Assembly (NCBI RefSeq): GCF_009296025.1
Contig: NZ_CP045178.1
Location: forward strand, 2,666,001 to 2,730,000
Direction: 5' to 3'
Length of the DNA: 64,000 nt
DNA from: Streptomyces tsukubensis
Lineage (GTDB): Bacteria > Actinomycetota > Actinomycetes > Streptomycetales > Streptomycetaceae
The number at the start of each line of letters is the position of its first letter. The stretch's first letter is position 1. The notes beneath the pieces are model-generated. The model did not search any database. It was not told where the DNA came from and worked only from the letters and a program-made list of their open reading frames with translations. Shown piece after piece: positions 36,550-46,795 of the stretch. The position numbers and the translations under genes are program-made.

Positions 36550-37485
36550 GTGTCCCTGCCCCCGGCCTCTCGCACGCCGCCCGCCCCGGCGTCGGGCGCC
36601 GACGACCCCGTGATGCGCAGGGGCCTGTGGAAGCACTGGCTGTGGATCGGGCTGGCTCTGTGGCTGCTGACGGCCGGGGTCACCTGGGCCACCAAGAACT
36701 CCACGTTGCTGCCGACGCTGATCCTGCTCGGCAGCTTCCTCGTACCTGTGACGTTCGCGATGTGGGCGTACGAGCGCCACGGCGCGGGGCTCGGGGTGCA
36801 CGTCCTGTTGAGCTGTTTCGTGTCGGGCGGGGTGCTGGGGGTGCTCGGCTCGTCGCTCGCCGAGTACTTCCTGCTGCACCCCTCGGTATGGATCTTCCTG
36901 GGGATCGGGCTGATCGAGGAGGCGGTGAAGCTGCTCGTCCTGATGTGGATCCTGCGGCGCTATTCGAGGATCGACAGTGCCCGCGCGGGCGCGGTACTCG
37001 GCGGGGCCGTCGGGTTCGGGTTCGCCGCGTTCGAGAGTTCCGGCTACGCCTTCAACGCGGCCCTTGGCCTCCACGGCATCGATCTGCGCGCCCTGCTCCA
37101 GACGGAGATCCTGCGGGGCGTACTCGCCCCGTTCGGCCATGGACTGTGGACCGCCATCGCCGGAGCGGTACTGGTCGCCCACCGCGCGCCCGCCGGACGG
37201 TTCCGGCTGACGAGGACGGTGGTCGGCGCCTACCTCGGCGTATCGCTGCTGCACGCGCTCTGGGACGCGATGCACTCGATCTCCGTGTGGCTCGTGACGC
37301 TGATCACCGACGACCGGATCGATCCAGGCCCCTTCTCCGGCGGCTACATCCCCCGGCCGACGGAACGCCAGGACCACCTCTTCACGCTGTTCTCCGTGGG
37401 AGGTCTGGTCCTCATCACCCTGGTGGCGCTGGCCTGGGGCCATGCGATGGCACGCAGGGACCCTGCTTGGAGGAATACCCCGTAG
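36550..37485 (+). CDS. PrsW-family intramembrane metalloprotease
   Basis: 311 residues with about eight membrane segments. Family motifs: GLIEEAVKLLVLMW (EEAVK), GFGFAAFESSGYAFN, PFGHGLWTAIAG and SLLHALWDAMHS, together the Glu/His metal site. PrsW cleaves anti-sigma factors in Bacillus; the target in Streptomyces is unknown. GTG 36550 is preceded by GGAGG eight bases away. The last four codons overlap the CsoR-type box of the copper operon. Confidence 0.9.
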   Translation: MSLPPASRTPPAPASGADDPVMRRGLWKHWLWIGLALWLLTAGVTWATKNSTLLPTLILLGSFLVPVTFAMWAYERHGAGLGVHVLLSCFVSGGVLGVLGSSLAEYFLLHPSVWIFLGIGLIEEAVKLLVLMWILRRYSRIDSARAGAVLGGAVGFGFAAFESSGYAFNAALGLHGIDLRALLQTEILRGVLAPFGHGLWTAIAGAVLVAHRAPAGRFRLTRTVVGAYLGVSLLHALWDAMHSISVWLVTLITDDRIDPGPFSGGYIPRPTERQDHLFTLFSVGGLVLITLVALAWGHAMARRDPAWRNTP

Positions 37486-37491
37486 GGGTAT
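37475..37491 (+). promoter_or_regulatory. CsoR-type copper operator
   Basis: ATACCCC (37475-37481), GTA, GGGGTAT (37485-37491): a perfect inverted repeat of the G-tract form bound by CsoR repressors. It is followed by copZ and copA and overlaps the stop codon of the protease gene (37483-37485). Confidence 0.75.
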
Positions 37492-37678
37492 AGCGTTGCC
37501 AACGTGGGAGAGCATGGGCGCCCCCTTCACCCGGGTGCCCGTGCGCACCCGGGGGACGCCTCCGTACGCGGTGGAGTCCAGCGGGAGCGCACTCTCCCCG
37601 CACAGGCCGCGAGGCTCCGGAATTCGGGGCTCCGCGACATACGTCCATCCGAAGCAGCGCCCCGACGAGGAGAACGAC

Positions 37679-37936
37679 ATGACCGCATCGACAGAGAACT
37701 CCACCGCGGGGACCGGGCAGGCGGCCGTCACCGTCGTGTACGAGGTGAAGGGCATGTCCTGCGGCCACTGCGAGGGCGCGGTCTCCGGCGAGTTGGCCGA
37801 GGTCCCTGGTGTGACGTCGGTCAAGGCCGACTCCGCCACCGGCCGGGTCACCGTGGAGTCGAAAGCCCCGCTCGACGAGGCCGCCGTGCGCGCCGCGGTC
37901 GACGAGGCCGGTTACGAACTCGTCGGCGCCGTCTGA
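37679..37936 (+). CDS. copZ: Copper chaperone (HMA domain)
   Basis: 85 residues. [12 protein letters not shown] carries the metal-binding CxxC of heavy-metal-associated domains, with [18 protein letters not shown] behind it. Delivers Cu(I) to the ATPase. ATG 37679 is chosen because the HMA fold begins directly after an 18-residue lead; GAGGAGAA lies before it. It stands behind a CsoR-type box and 256 bases before copA. Confidence 0.93.
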   Translation: MTASTENSTAGTGQAAVTVVYEVKGMSCGHCEGAVSGELAEVPGVTSVKADSATGRVTVESKAPLDEAAVRAAVDEAGYELVGAV

Positions 37937-38192
37937 GTCACCGCCCGCACCGCACCCCCCGCGGGTACGCGCCAGGAGCGTGCACCCGGACCTTTCCGTC
38001 CGGCGCCGCCGACGGGTACCCGCGGGGCCCGCTCGACCGGGCCCGGCGCACGACCCGACCGTCGCGAGATCCGGCCGTGGCACGACCCGGCCGGCGCACG
38101 GCGACCGCGCGCGGTCCCCCGCGTGGCGATCCCCAGCGCGGCGAGCGAGAGGGCCGGCCGCCGCCATCCACCGACATCCCGGAGGGATCTGC

Positions 38193-40685
38193 ATGGACAG
38201 CACCACCACGGACACAGCGGCCCCGGAAGGGGCCACCACCTCGGCCGGCGATCCGTCGGCGGGGAACGCGGCGGCGGACCGGGTCGAGTTGGCCGTGAGC
38301 GGGATGACCTGCGCCTCCTGCGCCGCGCGGATCGAGAAGAAGCTGAACAGGATGGACGGCGTCACCGCCACGGTGAACTACGCCACCGAGAAGGCCAAGG
38401 TCTCCTACGAGGGGGACGTCGAGGTCGCCGACCTGATCGCCACCGTCGTGAAGACGGGATACACGGCCAGGCCCATCGCCCGGCCCACCCCACCGCCCGC
38501 ACCCGCGCCCCACACGCCACGGGAGCCGACCGGAACCCCGGGCGCCACCGCGTCCGCCGCCCCCGCCCCCTTGGACACCACGCCCAGCGCCGCGTCCACC
38601 GCGTCCACCTCCCCGATCCCGGCCGCCGAAGGGCGGAGCGGCCTTCCCGGTGACGACGCGGGCGATACGGCGGGCGACGAGGCGGCTGGAAGACTCGCCG
38701 AGATACGGCAGCGGCTGATCGTGTCGGCCGTACTCACCGTGCCGGTCGTCCTGCTCTCGATGATCCCGTCGCTCCAGTTCGACAACTGGCAGTGGCTCTC
38801 GCTGACGCTGGCCGCGCCCGTGGTCGTCTGGGGCGCCCTGCCCTTCCACCGCGCCACCTGGACCAACCTGCGGCACGGGGCGGCCACGATGGACACCCTC
38901 GTCTCCGTCGGTACGCTCGCCGCCTTCACCTGGTCGCTCTGGGCCCTGTTCCTCGGTGACGCGGGCATGCCCGGCATGCGGCACGGTTTCGATCTGACCG
39001 TGGGCCGCGGCGAGGCGTCCTCCGCGCTCTACCTCGAAGTGGCCGCGGGCGTCGTCACCTTCATCCTCCTCGGCCGCTATCTGGAGGCCCGCTCCAAGCG
39101 CCGGGCGGGGGCTGCCCTGCGCGCGCTGCTCCAGATGGGCGCCAGGGACGTGGCCGTACTGCGCGACGGCGTCGAGGTGCGTGTACCCGTCTCCACGCTC
39201 GCCGTCGGTGACCGTTTCGTCGTACGTCCCGGCGAGAAGATCGCGACCGACGGACGGGTCATCGAGGGTGTCTCGGCCGTGGACGCCTCGATGCTCACCG
39301 GCGAATCCGTACCGGTCGACGTGGCGGCGGGCGACGAGGTGACGGGCGCGACCGTCAACACGGCGGGCCGCCTGGTGGTCGAGGCCACCCGCGTCGGCTC
39401 CGGCACGCAGCTCGCCCGTATGGCGCGGGCCGTCGAGGACGCCCAGAACGGCAAGGCGCAGGTACAGCGCCTCGCCGACCGGATCTCCGGCGTCTTCGTC
39501 CCTGTCGTGCTCGTCATCGCCGTGTCCACGCTGCTCGTCTGGCTCGGCGTCTCCGGCGACGTGACGGCGGCGTTCACGGCGGCCGTCGCCGTACTGATCA
39601 TCGCGTGCCCCTGCGCCCTGGGGCTCGCCACACCGACGGCTCTGATGGTCGGTACGGGGCGCGGCGCGCAGCTCGGCATCCTGATCAAGGGCCCCGAGGT
39701 GCTGGAGTCCACCCGCCGGGTCGACACCATCGTCCTGGACAAGACAGGCACGGTCACCACGGGCCGGATGGAGCTGAAGGACGTACACGCGGCGCCCGGC
39801 GTCGAGGAGCGGGCGCTGCTGCGGCTCGCGGGGGCACTGGAGCACGCCTCCGAGCACCCGGTGGCCCGTGCGTTGGCGGAGGGCGCCGAGGCGGCCGCGG
39901 GTCCGCTGCCGCCGGTGGAGGGGTTCGAGAACGTCGCGGGGCTCGGAGTGCGCGGCACCGTGGAGGGCCACACCGTCACGGTCGGCCGTGAGCGGCTGCT
40001 CACGGACGCGGGGATCGCACCGTTGCCCAAACTCGCGGAGGCGAAGGCCGCCGCGGAGGCGGCGGGCCGCACGGCGGTCCTGGTGGCCTGGGCCGCGCCA
40101 GGCGAGGAAACGGCGTCGGTACGCGGGGTCCTGACGGTCGCCGACACGGTGAAGGAGAGCAGCGCGGAGGCCATCACGCGGCTCCGGCGGCTCGGCCTCG
40201 CACCCATCCTCCTGACCGGCGACAACAGGGCGGTGGCCGAGTCGGTCGCGCGGGAGGTCGGTATCGACCCCGAACGCGACCAGGTGATCGCCGAGGTACT
40301 GCCCGAGGACAAGGCCGACGTGGTGCGCCGGCTCCAGTCCGAGGGCCGCGCGGTGGCGATGGTCGGTGACGGCGTCAACGACGCGGCGGCTCTCGCGACG
40401 GCGGATCTCGGGCTCGCGATGGGCACGGGGACGGACGCCGCCATCGAGGCGGGGGACCTCACTCTGGTCCGTGGCGATCTCCTGGTGGCCGCCGACGCCA
40501 TCCGGCTCTCACGCAGGACCCTCGCGATCATCAAGGGCAACCTGTTCTGGGCCTTCGGTTACAACGTGGCGGCGCTGCCGCTGGCAGCGGCGGGACTGCT
40601 CAACCCGATGATTGCCGGTGCGGCCATGGCCTTCTCATCGGTCTTTGTCGTGACCAACAGTCTTCGCCTCAAGTCCTTCACATAG
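38193..40685 (+). CDS. copA: Copper-exporting P1B-type ATPase
   Basis: 830 residues. One HMA domain ([15 protein letters not shown], near residue 37), a Pro/Ala/Thr-rich linker of about 70 residues, eight membrane segments, TGES actuator motif in [12 protein letters not shown], the ion site [11 protein letters not shown], phosphorylation motif [18 protein letters not shown] and hinge [11 protein letters not shown]. These identify a Cu(I) exporter. ATG 38193 after GGAGGG. Together with the chaperone it detoxifies copper, controlled by a CsoR-like repressor encoded elsewhere. Confidence 0.95.
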   Translation: MDSTTTDTAAPEGATTSAGDPSAGNAAADRVELAVSGMTCASCAARIEKKLNRMDGVTATVNYATEKAKVSYEGDVEVADLIATVVKTGYTARPIARPTPPPAPAPHTPREPTGTPGATASAAPAPLDTTPSAASTASTSPIPAAEGRSGLPGDDAGDTAGDEAAGRLAEIRQRLIVSAVLTVPVVLLSMIPSLQFDNWQWLSLTLAAPVVVWGALPFHRATWTNLRHGAATMDTLVSVGTLAAFTWSLWALFLGDAGMPGMRHGFDLTVGRGEASSALYLEVAAGVVTFILLGRYLEARSKRRAGAALRALLQMGARDVAVLRDGVEVRVPVSTLAVGDRFVVRPGEKIATDGRVIEGVSAVDASMLTGESVPVDVAAGDEVTGATVNTAGRLVVEATRVGSGTQLARMARAVEDAQNGKAQVQRLADRISGVFVPVVLVIAVSTLLVWLGVSGDVTAAFTAAVAVLIIACPCALGLATPTALMVGTGRGAQLGILIKGPEVLESTRRVDTIVLDKTGTVTTGRMELKDVHAAPGVEERALLRLAGALEHASEHPVARALAEGAEAAAGPLPPVEGFENVAGLGVRGTVEGHTVTVGRERLLTDAGIAPLPKLAEAKAAAEAAGRTAVLVAWAAPGEETASVRGVLTVADTVKESSAEAITRLRRLGLAPILLTGDNRAVAESVAREVGIDPERDQVIAEVLPEDKADVVRRLQSEGRAVAMVGDGVNDAAALATADLGLAMGTGTDAAIEAGDLTLVRGDLLVAADAIRLSRRTLAIIKGNLFWAFGYNVAALPLAAAGLLNPMIAGAAMAFSSVFVVTNSLRLKSFT

Positions 40686-41162
40686 CGCGCGCAACTCCCT
40701 TACGATTAGCCCTCGGTCCCCGGATCAAGGCTCCTGCATCACCCTCGGGTCATGCGGGAGACGTAGATCACAGGTATGCGGACGTAACCATCTGGGGGGC
40801 TCGCGAGTCTAAGAATGCGATACCGGAGATGTCTTGGGGGGCATTTCCGGCACGGGGAACGTCTTGGGGGACGTTCCCGGACTGCGTGGCCGGGGCACGT
40901 ACACCGGGGAGCTTGAGCGGCCCTCCCGTGAGTACGCGTCCCGGCAGATCGCAGGCCACAGACGCCCGGCCGGATCCCGTGGGGGGAATCCGTCCCGGGG
41001 CAAAGGGAAGCGCCCCGACCATCGGCCCGTGGGGGGACCAATGGCGGGGCGCTTTCCGCATGTTCGTCGCCGGTGCCGTACGACGTCGGAGCGACGGCCA
41101 CGACTCCGTGGCGGGCCCACTGCCCGGGTGTGGCCCCGGAGCCCGCGCCCGCTGCACTCCAC

Positions 41163-41239
41163 GCTCCACGCTCCACGCTCCACGCTCTTGGCTCTTGGCT
41201 CTTGGCTCTTGGCTCTTGGCTCTTGGCTCTTGGCTCTTA
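41163..41239. repeat. Array of 7-bp repeats, two types
   Basis: Three copies of GCTCCAC (41163-41183) followed by eight of GCTCTTG (41184-41239, the last ending TA). Seven is not a multiple of three, so all frames stay open through it. Confidence 0.95.
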
Positions 41240-41367
41240 AGCCGTACGGCCTCTGCTCGCCGCCCTGCGCTCACGGGCGTGGGCGAGTACGCGAGCGCGG
41301 GGGCACGTGCGCCCGGGAGGGTGGCAGCCCGGAAGTGGTGGGAACACAGAAGTGGCGGGAACACAGA

Positions 41368-41401
41368 AGTGCGGGAGTACGCGCACACGTACTCCCGCAC
41401 T
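41368..41401. terminator. Bidirectional terminator of copA and gltA
   Basis: Perfect 14-bp stem (AGTGCGGGAGTACG at 41368-41381 with 41388-41401), 6-base loop, located 102 bases beyond the gltA stop. Confidence 0.8.
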
Positions 41402-41502
41402 CAGATACTCAGGCGCTCACGCGCTCAAGACGCCTCGCCGTGGTGGGCTCCGGGACGGACGGCCCGCCCGAGGGTGGGGCGGGCGGCGTCCCGGGTGGCG
41501 GA

Positions 41503-42798
41503 TCAGCGCTCTTCGACCGGCTTGAAGTCGCGCTCGACGATGCCCGTGTAGATCTGACGCGGGCGGCCGATACGGGATCCCGGCTCCTTGATCATCTCGT
41601 GCCACTGGGCGATCCAGCCGGGGAGCCGGCCGAGCGCGAAGAGCACGGTGAACATCTCGGTCGGGAAGCCCATGGCCCGGTAGATGAGACCGGTGTAGAA
41701 GTCCACGTTCGGGTAGAGCTTGCGCTCGACGAAGTAGTCGTCGGCCAGCGCGTGCTCTTCGAGCTTCAGGGCGATGTCCAGCAGCTCGTCGGACTTGCCG
41801 AGAGCGGAGAGGACGTCGTGCGCCGCAGCCTTGATGATCTTCGCCCGGGGGTCGAAGTTCTTGTAGACGCGGTGCCCGAAGCCCATGAGCTTCACGCCGT
41901 CTTCCTTGTTCTTCACCTTGCGGATGAAGGTGTCGACGTCGGAGCCGGACTCGCGGATGCCTTCCAGCATCTCCAGCACCGACGCGTTGGCGCCACCGTG
42001 CAGCGGACCCCACAGCGCGGAGATACCGGCCGAGATCGAGGCGAACATGTTCGCCTGCGACGAGCCGACCAGACGCACGGTGGAGGTCGAACAGTTCTGC
42101 TCGTGGTCCGCGTGCAGGATCAGCAGCTTGTCGAGCGCGCTGACCACGACCGGGTCGAGATCGTACTCGGCGGCCGGCACCGAGAAGGTCATGCGCAGGA
42201 AGTTCTCGACGTAGCCGAGGTCGTTGCGCGGGTAGACGACCGGGTGGCCGATCGACTTCTTGTACGCGTAGGCGGCGATCGTCGGCAGCTTGGCGAGCAG
42301 CCGGATCGTCGACAGGTTGCGCTGCTGCTCGTCGAACGGGTTGTGGCTGTCCTGGTAGAACGTCGACAGCGCGCTGACGACCGAGGACAGCATCGCCATC
42401 GGGTGGGCGTCACGCGGGAAGCCGTCGTAGAACCGCTTGACGTCCTCGTGCAGCAGCGTGTGCTGCGTGATGTCGTTCTTGAAAGTGGAAAGCTCGTCGA
42501 CGGTCGGAAGCTCACCATTGATCAGCAGGTAAGCCACCTCGGTGAAGGTGCTGCGCTCAGCGAGCTGCTCGATGGGATACCCGCGGTAGCGCAGGATGCC
42601 CTGCTCCCCGTCGAGATAGGTGATCCCGGATTTATAGGCGGCGGTGTTGCCGTATCCGCTGTCCAGAGTCACCAGACCGGTCTGGGCTCGGAGCTTCCCG
42701 ATGTCGAAGCCCTTGTCGCCGACGGTGCTGTCGATCACCGGATAGGTGTACTCGCCATCGCCGTACCGCAGTACTACAGAGTTGTCGCTCTCGCTCAC
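41503..42798 (-). CDS. gltA: Citrate synthase
   Basis: Condenses acetyl-CoA and oxaloacetate. 431 residues from GTG 42798, which has GAGGG at a good distance; an in-frame ATG at 42810 lies too close to that site. Active-site residues: His in LHADHEQNCSTSTVR, His in WGPLHGGAN, His and Asp in GFGHRVYKNFDPRAK. Type II (hexameric) enzyme with the N-terminal SVVLRYGDGEYTYPV lead. Alone, housekeeping. Confidence 0.97.
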   Translation of the reverse strand: MSESDNSVVLRYGDGEYTYPVIDSTVGDKGFDIGKLRAQTGLVTLDSGYGNTAAYKSGITYLDGEQGILRYRGYPIEQLAERSTFTEVAYLLINGELPTVDELSTFKNDITQHTLLHEDVKRFYDGFPRDAHPMAMLSSVVSALSTFYQDSHNPFDEQQRNLSTIRLLAKLPTIAAYAYKKSIGHPVVYPRNDLGYVENFLRMTFSVPAAEYDLDPVVVSALDKLLILHADHEQNCSTSTVRLVGSSQANMFASISAGISALWGPLHGGANASVLEMLEGIRESGSDVDTFIRKVKNKEDGVKLMGFGHRVYKNFDPRAKIIKAAAHDVLSALGKSDELLDIALKLEEHALADDYFVERKLYPNVDFYTGLIYRAMGFPTEMFTVLFALGRLPGWIAQWHEMIKEPGSRIGRPRQIYTGIVERDFKPVEER

Positions 42799-43106
42799 GT
42801 CATCCCTCACCGACGTAGTGCCTCTTCTTCGAGGTGCCCTGACTGTCTCTACCTTCCCCCATTTGGCCGAGGAGAGTGCACTCGGGGCCGACCATTGGGC
42901 CTAATGGCGGCACTGAGTGCCGCCAACCTGCTCATCCTGCCCTCTTCGCCCTGGTTCCGGAACCCCCGCGTGATGTTTGCCACCGATTTGATCGATCATT
43001 TCTTCTGAACGGTCTTCGCCGGCCGGTACCGCGCGCCTCTGGAAGCATGTCCCGGGAGGCAGGTCTCCGGAGGCACGTCTCCGGAGCACGTCTCCAGAGG
43101 TACGTC
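42799..43106. other. Region between gltA and the helicase gene
   Basis: About 305 bases with the gltA promoter. At 43051-43105 imperfect 13-14-bp repeats (GGAGGCACGTCTCC form, each nearly self-complementary) occur four times next to the helicase stop and may serve as terminator. Confidence 0.5.
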
Positions 43107-45374
43107 TCACGAGAGCTGTGCGCGGAGCCTGTCGGAGAGCCGGTGGTCCAGTGCTGTGCATCTCCTGCCCGCGGAAACTGTACGCACGGCCTGGCCGAGT
43201 GCCCTCCTCGAACCCACGAGGACGACGAGTTTCTTCGCGCGCGTCACGGCCGTGTAGAGCAGGTTGCGCTGGAGCATCATCCACGCGCTGTTGGTGACGG
43301 GGATGACCACCGCCGGGTACTCACTGCCCTGCGAGCGGTGGATCGTCACGGCGTAGGCGTGGGACAACTCGTCCAGCTCGTCGAAGTCGTAGGGGATCTC
43401 CTCGTCCTCGTCGGTCAGGACGGTGAGCCGCTGCTCGACCTCGTCGAGCCCGGTGACCACGCCGACCGTGCCGTTGAAGACGCCGCTCTGCCCCTTCTCG
43501 TAGTTGTTCCTGATCTGGGTGACCTTGTCCCCGACACGGAATACCCGGCCGCCGAAGCGCTTCTCCGGCAGATCGGGCCTCGCCGGGGTGATCGCCTGCT
43601 GGAGAAGGCCGTTGAGGACCCCGGCGCCCGCCGGTCCCCGGTGCATCGGGGCGAGGACCTGGATGTCCCTGCGCGGGTCGAGGCCGAACTTGGCGGGCAC
43701 GCGTCTGGCCGCCACGTCCACGGTGAGCCGGCCCGCCTCCTCCGTGTCGTCCTGGACGAAGAGGAAGAAGTCGTTCAGCCCCTGGGTGAGCGGCGGAGCA
43801 CCAGAGTTGATGCGGTGCGCGTTGGTGACGACACCGGACTTCTGGGCCTGCCGGAAGATCCGGGTGAGCCGTACGGCGGGTACCGGGCCGCCCTCGGCGA
43901 GCAGGTCACGCAGTACCTCCCCGGCGCCGACCGAGGGAAGCTGGTCGACGTCGCCGACCAGCAGGAGGTGGGCGCCGGGCGCGACGGCCTTCACCAGCTT
44001 GTTGGCGAGGAGCAGATCGAGCATGGACGCCTCGTCCACGACGACGAGGTCGGCGTCGAGCGGCCGGTCCTTGTCGTAGGCGGCGTCCCCGCCCGGCTTC
44101 AGTTCGAGGAGCCGGTGCACGGTGGACGCCTCCGCCCCCGTCAGCACGGAGAGACGTTTGGCGGCACGGCCGGTGGGCGCGGCGAGGACGACCTTGGCGT
44201 GCCGGGCTCGGGCGAGTTCCACGATGGAGCGGACCGTGAACGACTTTCCGCAGCCGGGGCCTCCGGTGAGGACGGCGACCTTACGGGTCAGGGCGAGCCT
44301 GACGGCCTCCTCCTGCTCGGGCGCGAGACTCGCCCCCGTACGGGTGGCGAGCCAGGCGAGCGCCTTCGTCCAGTCGACGGCCTTGAAGCCGGGCAGCCGG
44401 TCCTCGTCGGACCGCAGCAGCCGCCGCACCTGACCGGAGAGGGACAGTTCCGCGCGGTGGAAGGGTACGAGATACACCGCGGTGACGGGCTCCCCGCCGT
44501 CGGGGCCCGGCACCTCCTCGCGTACGACGCCCTCGTCCTCCCCCGCCAGCTCGGCCAGGCAGTCGATGACCAGCCCGATGTCGACCTGGAGGAGCTTCAC
44601 CGCGTCGGCGAGGAGCTGTTCCTGGGGCAGGAAGCAGTGGCCCTGGTCGGTGGATTGCGACAGCGCGTACTGAAGCCCCGCCTTGACGCGTTCGGGGCTG
44701 TCGTGCGGGATGCCGACCGACTGCGCGATGCGGTCGGCGGTGAGGAAGCCGATCCCCCAGACGTCGGCGGCGAGCCGGTAGGGCTGCCCCTTCACGACGG
44801 AGATCGAGGCGTCCCCGTACTTCTTGTAGATGCGTACGGCGATGGAGGTGGAGACGCCCACGCCCTGGAGGAAGACCATGACTTCCTTGATGGCCTTCTG
44901 CTCCTCCCAGGCCGCGGCGATCTTCGCGGTCCGCTTGGGGCCGAGCCCCGGCACCTCGATGAGCCGCTTCGGCTCCTGCTCGATGACATCGAGGGTGTCG
45001 AGGCCGAAGTGGGTGGTGATCCGGTCGGCCATCACGGGCCCGATGCCTTTGATGAGCCCGGAGCCGAGGTAGCGGCGGATGCCCTGGATGGTGGCGGGGA
45101 GAAGGGTCGTGTAGTTCTCGACGGTGAACTGCTTGCCGTACTGCGGGTGTGATCCCCAACGCCCCTGCATCCGCAGCGACTCCCCGGGCTGCGCCCCGAG
45201 CAGCGCCCCGACGACCGTCAACAGGTCACCGGCACCGCGTCCGGTGTCGACGCGGGCGACGGTGTACCCGTTCTCCTCGTTCGCGTAGGTGACGCGCTCC
45301 AACACACCTTCGAGCACGGCGAGGGCGGGCCCGCCGGGTTGTCCGGGGCGCGCTGGGGGGTCGGTACTTGCCAT
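43107..45374 (-). CDS. recD2: RecD2-like ATP-dependent DNA helicase
   Basis: 755 residues from ATG 45374. N-terminal OB-like and helix-hairpin-helix part (IKGIGPVMADRITTHFG and EVPGLGPKRTAKIAAAW), then a superfamily 1B helicase: Walker A TGGPGCGKSFT, VVVDEASMLD, LVGDVDQLPSVG, and motif VI region AYAVTIHRSQGSEYPAVV with YTAVTRAKK. RecD2 enzymes unwind 5' to 3' and act in repair outside RecBCD. The longer frame up to 45470 lacks domain sequence. Confidence 0.94.
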   Translation of the reverse strand: MASTDPPARPGQPGGPALAVLEGVLERVTYANEENGYTVARVDTGRGAGDLLTVVGALLGAQPGESLRMQGRWGSHPQYGKQFTVENYTTLLPATIQGIRRYLGSGLIKGIGPVMADRITTHFGLDTLDVIEQEPKRLIEVPGLGPKRTAKIAAAWEEQKAIKEVMVFLQGVGVSTSIAVRIYKKYGDASISVVKGQPYRLAADVWGIGFLTADRIAQSVGIPHDSPERVKAGLQYALSQSTDQGHCFLPQEQLLADAVKLLQVDIGLVIDCLAELAGEDEGVVREEVPGPDGGEPVTAVYLVPFHRAELSLSGQVRRLLRSDEDRLPGFKAVDWTKALAWLATRTGASLAPEQEEAVRLALTRKVAVLTGGPGCGKSFTVRSIVELARARHAKVVLAAPTGRAAKRLSVLTGAEASTVHRLLELKPGGDAAYDKDRPLDADLVVVDEASMLDLLLANKLVKAVAPGAHLLLVGDVDQLPSVGAGEVLRDLLAEGGPVPAVRLTRIFRQAQKSGVVTNAHRINSGAPPLTQGLNDFFLFVQDDTEEAGRLTVDVAARRVPAKFGLDPRRDIQVLAPMHRGPAGAGVLNGLLQQAITPARPDLPEKRFGGRVFRVGDKVTQIRNNYEKGQSGVFNGTVGVVTGLDEVEQRLTVLTDEDEEIPYDFDELDELSHAYAVTIHRSQGSEYPAVVIPVTNSAWMMLQRNLLYTAVTRAKKLVVLVGSRRALGQAVRTVSAGRRCTALDHRLSDRLRAQLS

Positions 45375-45419
45375 GGAGCGACGGTACCGCTGGGCGGTGA
45401 CAGGGGCGGGGGCGGGAGA

Positions 45420-45518
45420 TGGACGAACGGATCGTCGGGTACGTGGCCGCCGTGGCGGAGGTCGGTGCACCCGGTCCGGCCGTACTCGGCGTCCTCACCA
45501 AGGGCACCACGTCCTGAC
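45420..45518 (+). CDS. Possible 32-residue protein
   Basis: A short frame ATG 45420 to TGA 45516-45518 coding MDERIVGYVAAVAEVG and a further 16 residues, with all third positions G or C except three. A strong hairpin terminator begins 13 bases after the stop. No partner or family known. It is the only credible gene in the 530-base gap 45375-45904. It could instead be a chance frame near a terminator for the leftward isomerase gene. Confidence 0.35.
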
Positions 45519-45530
45519 CCACGACACGAC

Positions 45531-45566
45531 ACCGCCCCGTCACGGTGGTGATCGTGACGGGGCGGT
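45531..45566. terminator. Hairpin terminator
   Basis: Perfect 14-bp stem (ACCGCCCCGTCACG at 45531-45544 with 45553-45566), 8-base loop. It may end the small frame on the plus strand or the isomerase operon on the minus strand. Confidence 0.8.
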
Positions 45567-45904
45567 ACTGCGGCGGCCTCCCCCCGGGGACCGCCATGGA
45601 TCTTGAGGTAGCCCGGTCCCCCCGGGCCGGGCTCCTCGTATCCCCTCCGTATCAGGACTCTCCCGAATCCCCCCGGATTCCCCCTCCAGAAGTCCTGATG
45701 CCAAGTAGACCGGCGAAGGGAGCGGAGGGTTGCACGGCTCTTCGAGATATTTTCAGCACTCGGTGAATCGGGCGGAATGGGCCGTTCCGGAGGGGGTGGG
45801 TGGGGGCACGCCCGGCCCGTGGGGCCCGCCCGGCCCGTGGGAGCCCGGTACTCCGTGCGGGGTCCCGAGGGCGGATACTCCGGGCGGGCCCCCAAGGGCA
45901 CCTG

Positions 45905-46795
45905 CTACCAGACCTGTTCCGTGAAGCGTTCCGCCGTCTTCGCCAGCAATGCGCGGCCGTCCCCCGCCCACAGTTCGTCGTTGAAGATCTCGACCTCGAT
46001 GGGGCCTGTGTAGCCCACCGCCTCGACGCGTTCGCGCCACTCGCGCATGTCGATCGATCCGTCACCGAGCTGGCCCCTGCCGTTGAGCACGCCCTCCGGC
46101 AGCGGGGTGATCCAATCCGCGAGCTGGAAGGTGTGCAGCCTGCCGCCCTCCGCCGCCCTGACGATCCCCGCGGGCGCCCGGTCGTCCCACCAGACGTGGT
46201 ACGTGTCCACGCAGACGCCGACCTGGTCCGCGGGGAAACGTTCCGCGATGTCCAGGGCCTGGTCCAGGGTCGAGACGACGCAGCGGTCCGAGGCGAACAT
46301 GGGGTGCAGGGGCTCGATGGCGAGCCGTACCCCTCGCTCCCCCGCGTACGGGGCCAGCTCCGCCAGTCCTTCCGCGATGCGTTCCCGGGCGCCCTTGAGG
46401 TCGTGGCTCCCCACCGGCAGGCCGCCGGAGACCAGTACCAGTACGTTCGTGCCGAGCGTTACCGCCTCGTCGATCGCCCTGCGGTTGTCCTCAAGCGCCG
46501 CCGCCCGCTCCCCCGCGTCGATCGCCGTCAGGAAGCCGCCCCTGCACAGGGTCGTGACGTTCAGCCCCGCGTCCCGTACGAGCTTCGCCGCCGCCTCCAC
46601 TCCGTACGCCCGCACGGGCTCCCGCCACAGCCCCACCCCGCCCACGCCGAGTTCGACGCAGGCCGCGGCGAGTTCGGGGAGGGAGAGCTGCTTCACCGTC
46701 ATCTGGTTGACGCTGAAGCGGTGCAGGGGGTGGGAGTGGGGGTGACTCCGGTCAGAGGTGGGCGGGGCCGGGGTGGGGGTTTCGTTCTCGTTCAC
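45905..46795 (-). CDS. Sugar phosphate isomerase/epimerase (TIM barrel)
   Basis: 296 residues from GTG 46795, overlapping the preceding stop (GTGA). AP-endonuclease-2-like barrel: GVGGVGLWREPV, LVLVSGGLPVG, LAIEPLHPMF, VCVDTYHVWWDD and IEVEIFNDELW, with conserved Glu, His and Asp ligands. Third gene of a leftward set with an oxidoreductase and a DUF993 protein. Probably isomerises a keto-sugar or inositol derivative; the substrate is unknown. Confidence 0.85.
   Translation of the reverse strand: MNENETPTPAPPTSDRSHPHSHPLHRFSVNQMTVKQLSLPELAAACVELGVGGVGLWREPVRAYGVEAAAKLVRDAGLNVTTLCRGGFLTAIDAGERAAALEDNRRAIDEAVTLGTNVLVLVSGGLPVGSHDLKGARERIAEGLAELAPYAGERGVRLAIEPLHPMFASDRCVVSTLDQALDIAERFPADQVGVCVDTYHVWWDDRAPAGIVRAAEGGRLHTFQLADWITPLPEGVLNGRGQLGDGSIDMREWRERVEAVGYTGPIEVEIFNDELWAGDGRALLAKTAERFTEQVW

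Larger units (their letters stand above)
40686..41502. other. Long intergenic region between copA and gltA
   Basis: About 815 bases. Contents: two similar 23-base stretches with TCTTGGGGG at 40830 and 40860; a 7-bp repeat array at 41163-41239; two AACACAGAAGT copies near 41343-41370; and a 14-bp hairpin at 41368-41401. Open frames on both strands reflect the repeats, and I see no gene. Confidence 0.6.

Noticed and set aside
37938..39971. Minus-strand frame of 677 codons opposite copA
   Set aside because: Antisense shadow; all P-type ATPase motifs are on the plus strand.
40834..43008. Plus-strand frame of 724 codons across the heptad array and opposite gltA
   Set aside because: Seven-base repeats keep all frames open, and the rest is antisense to citrate synthase.
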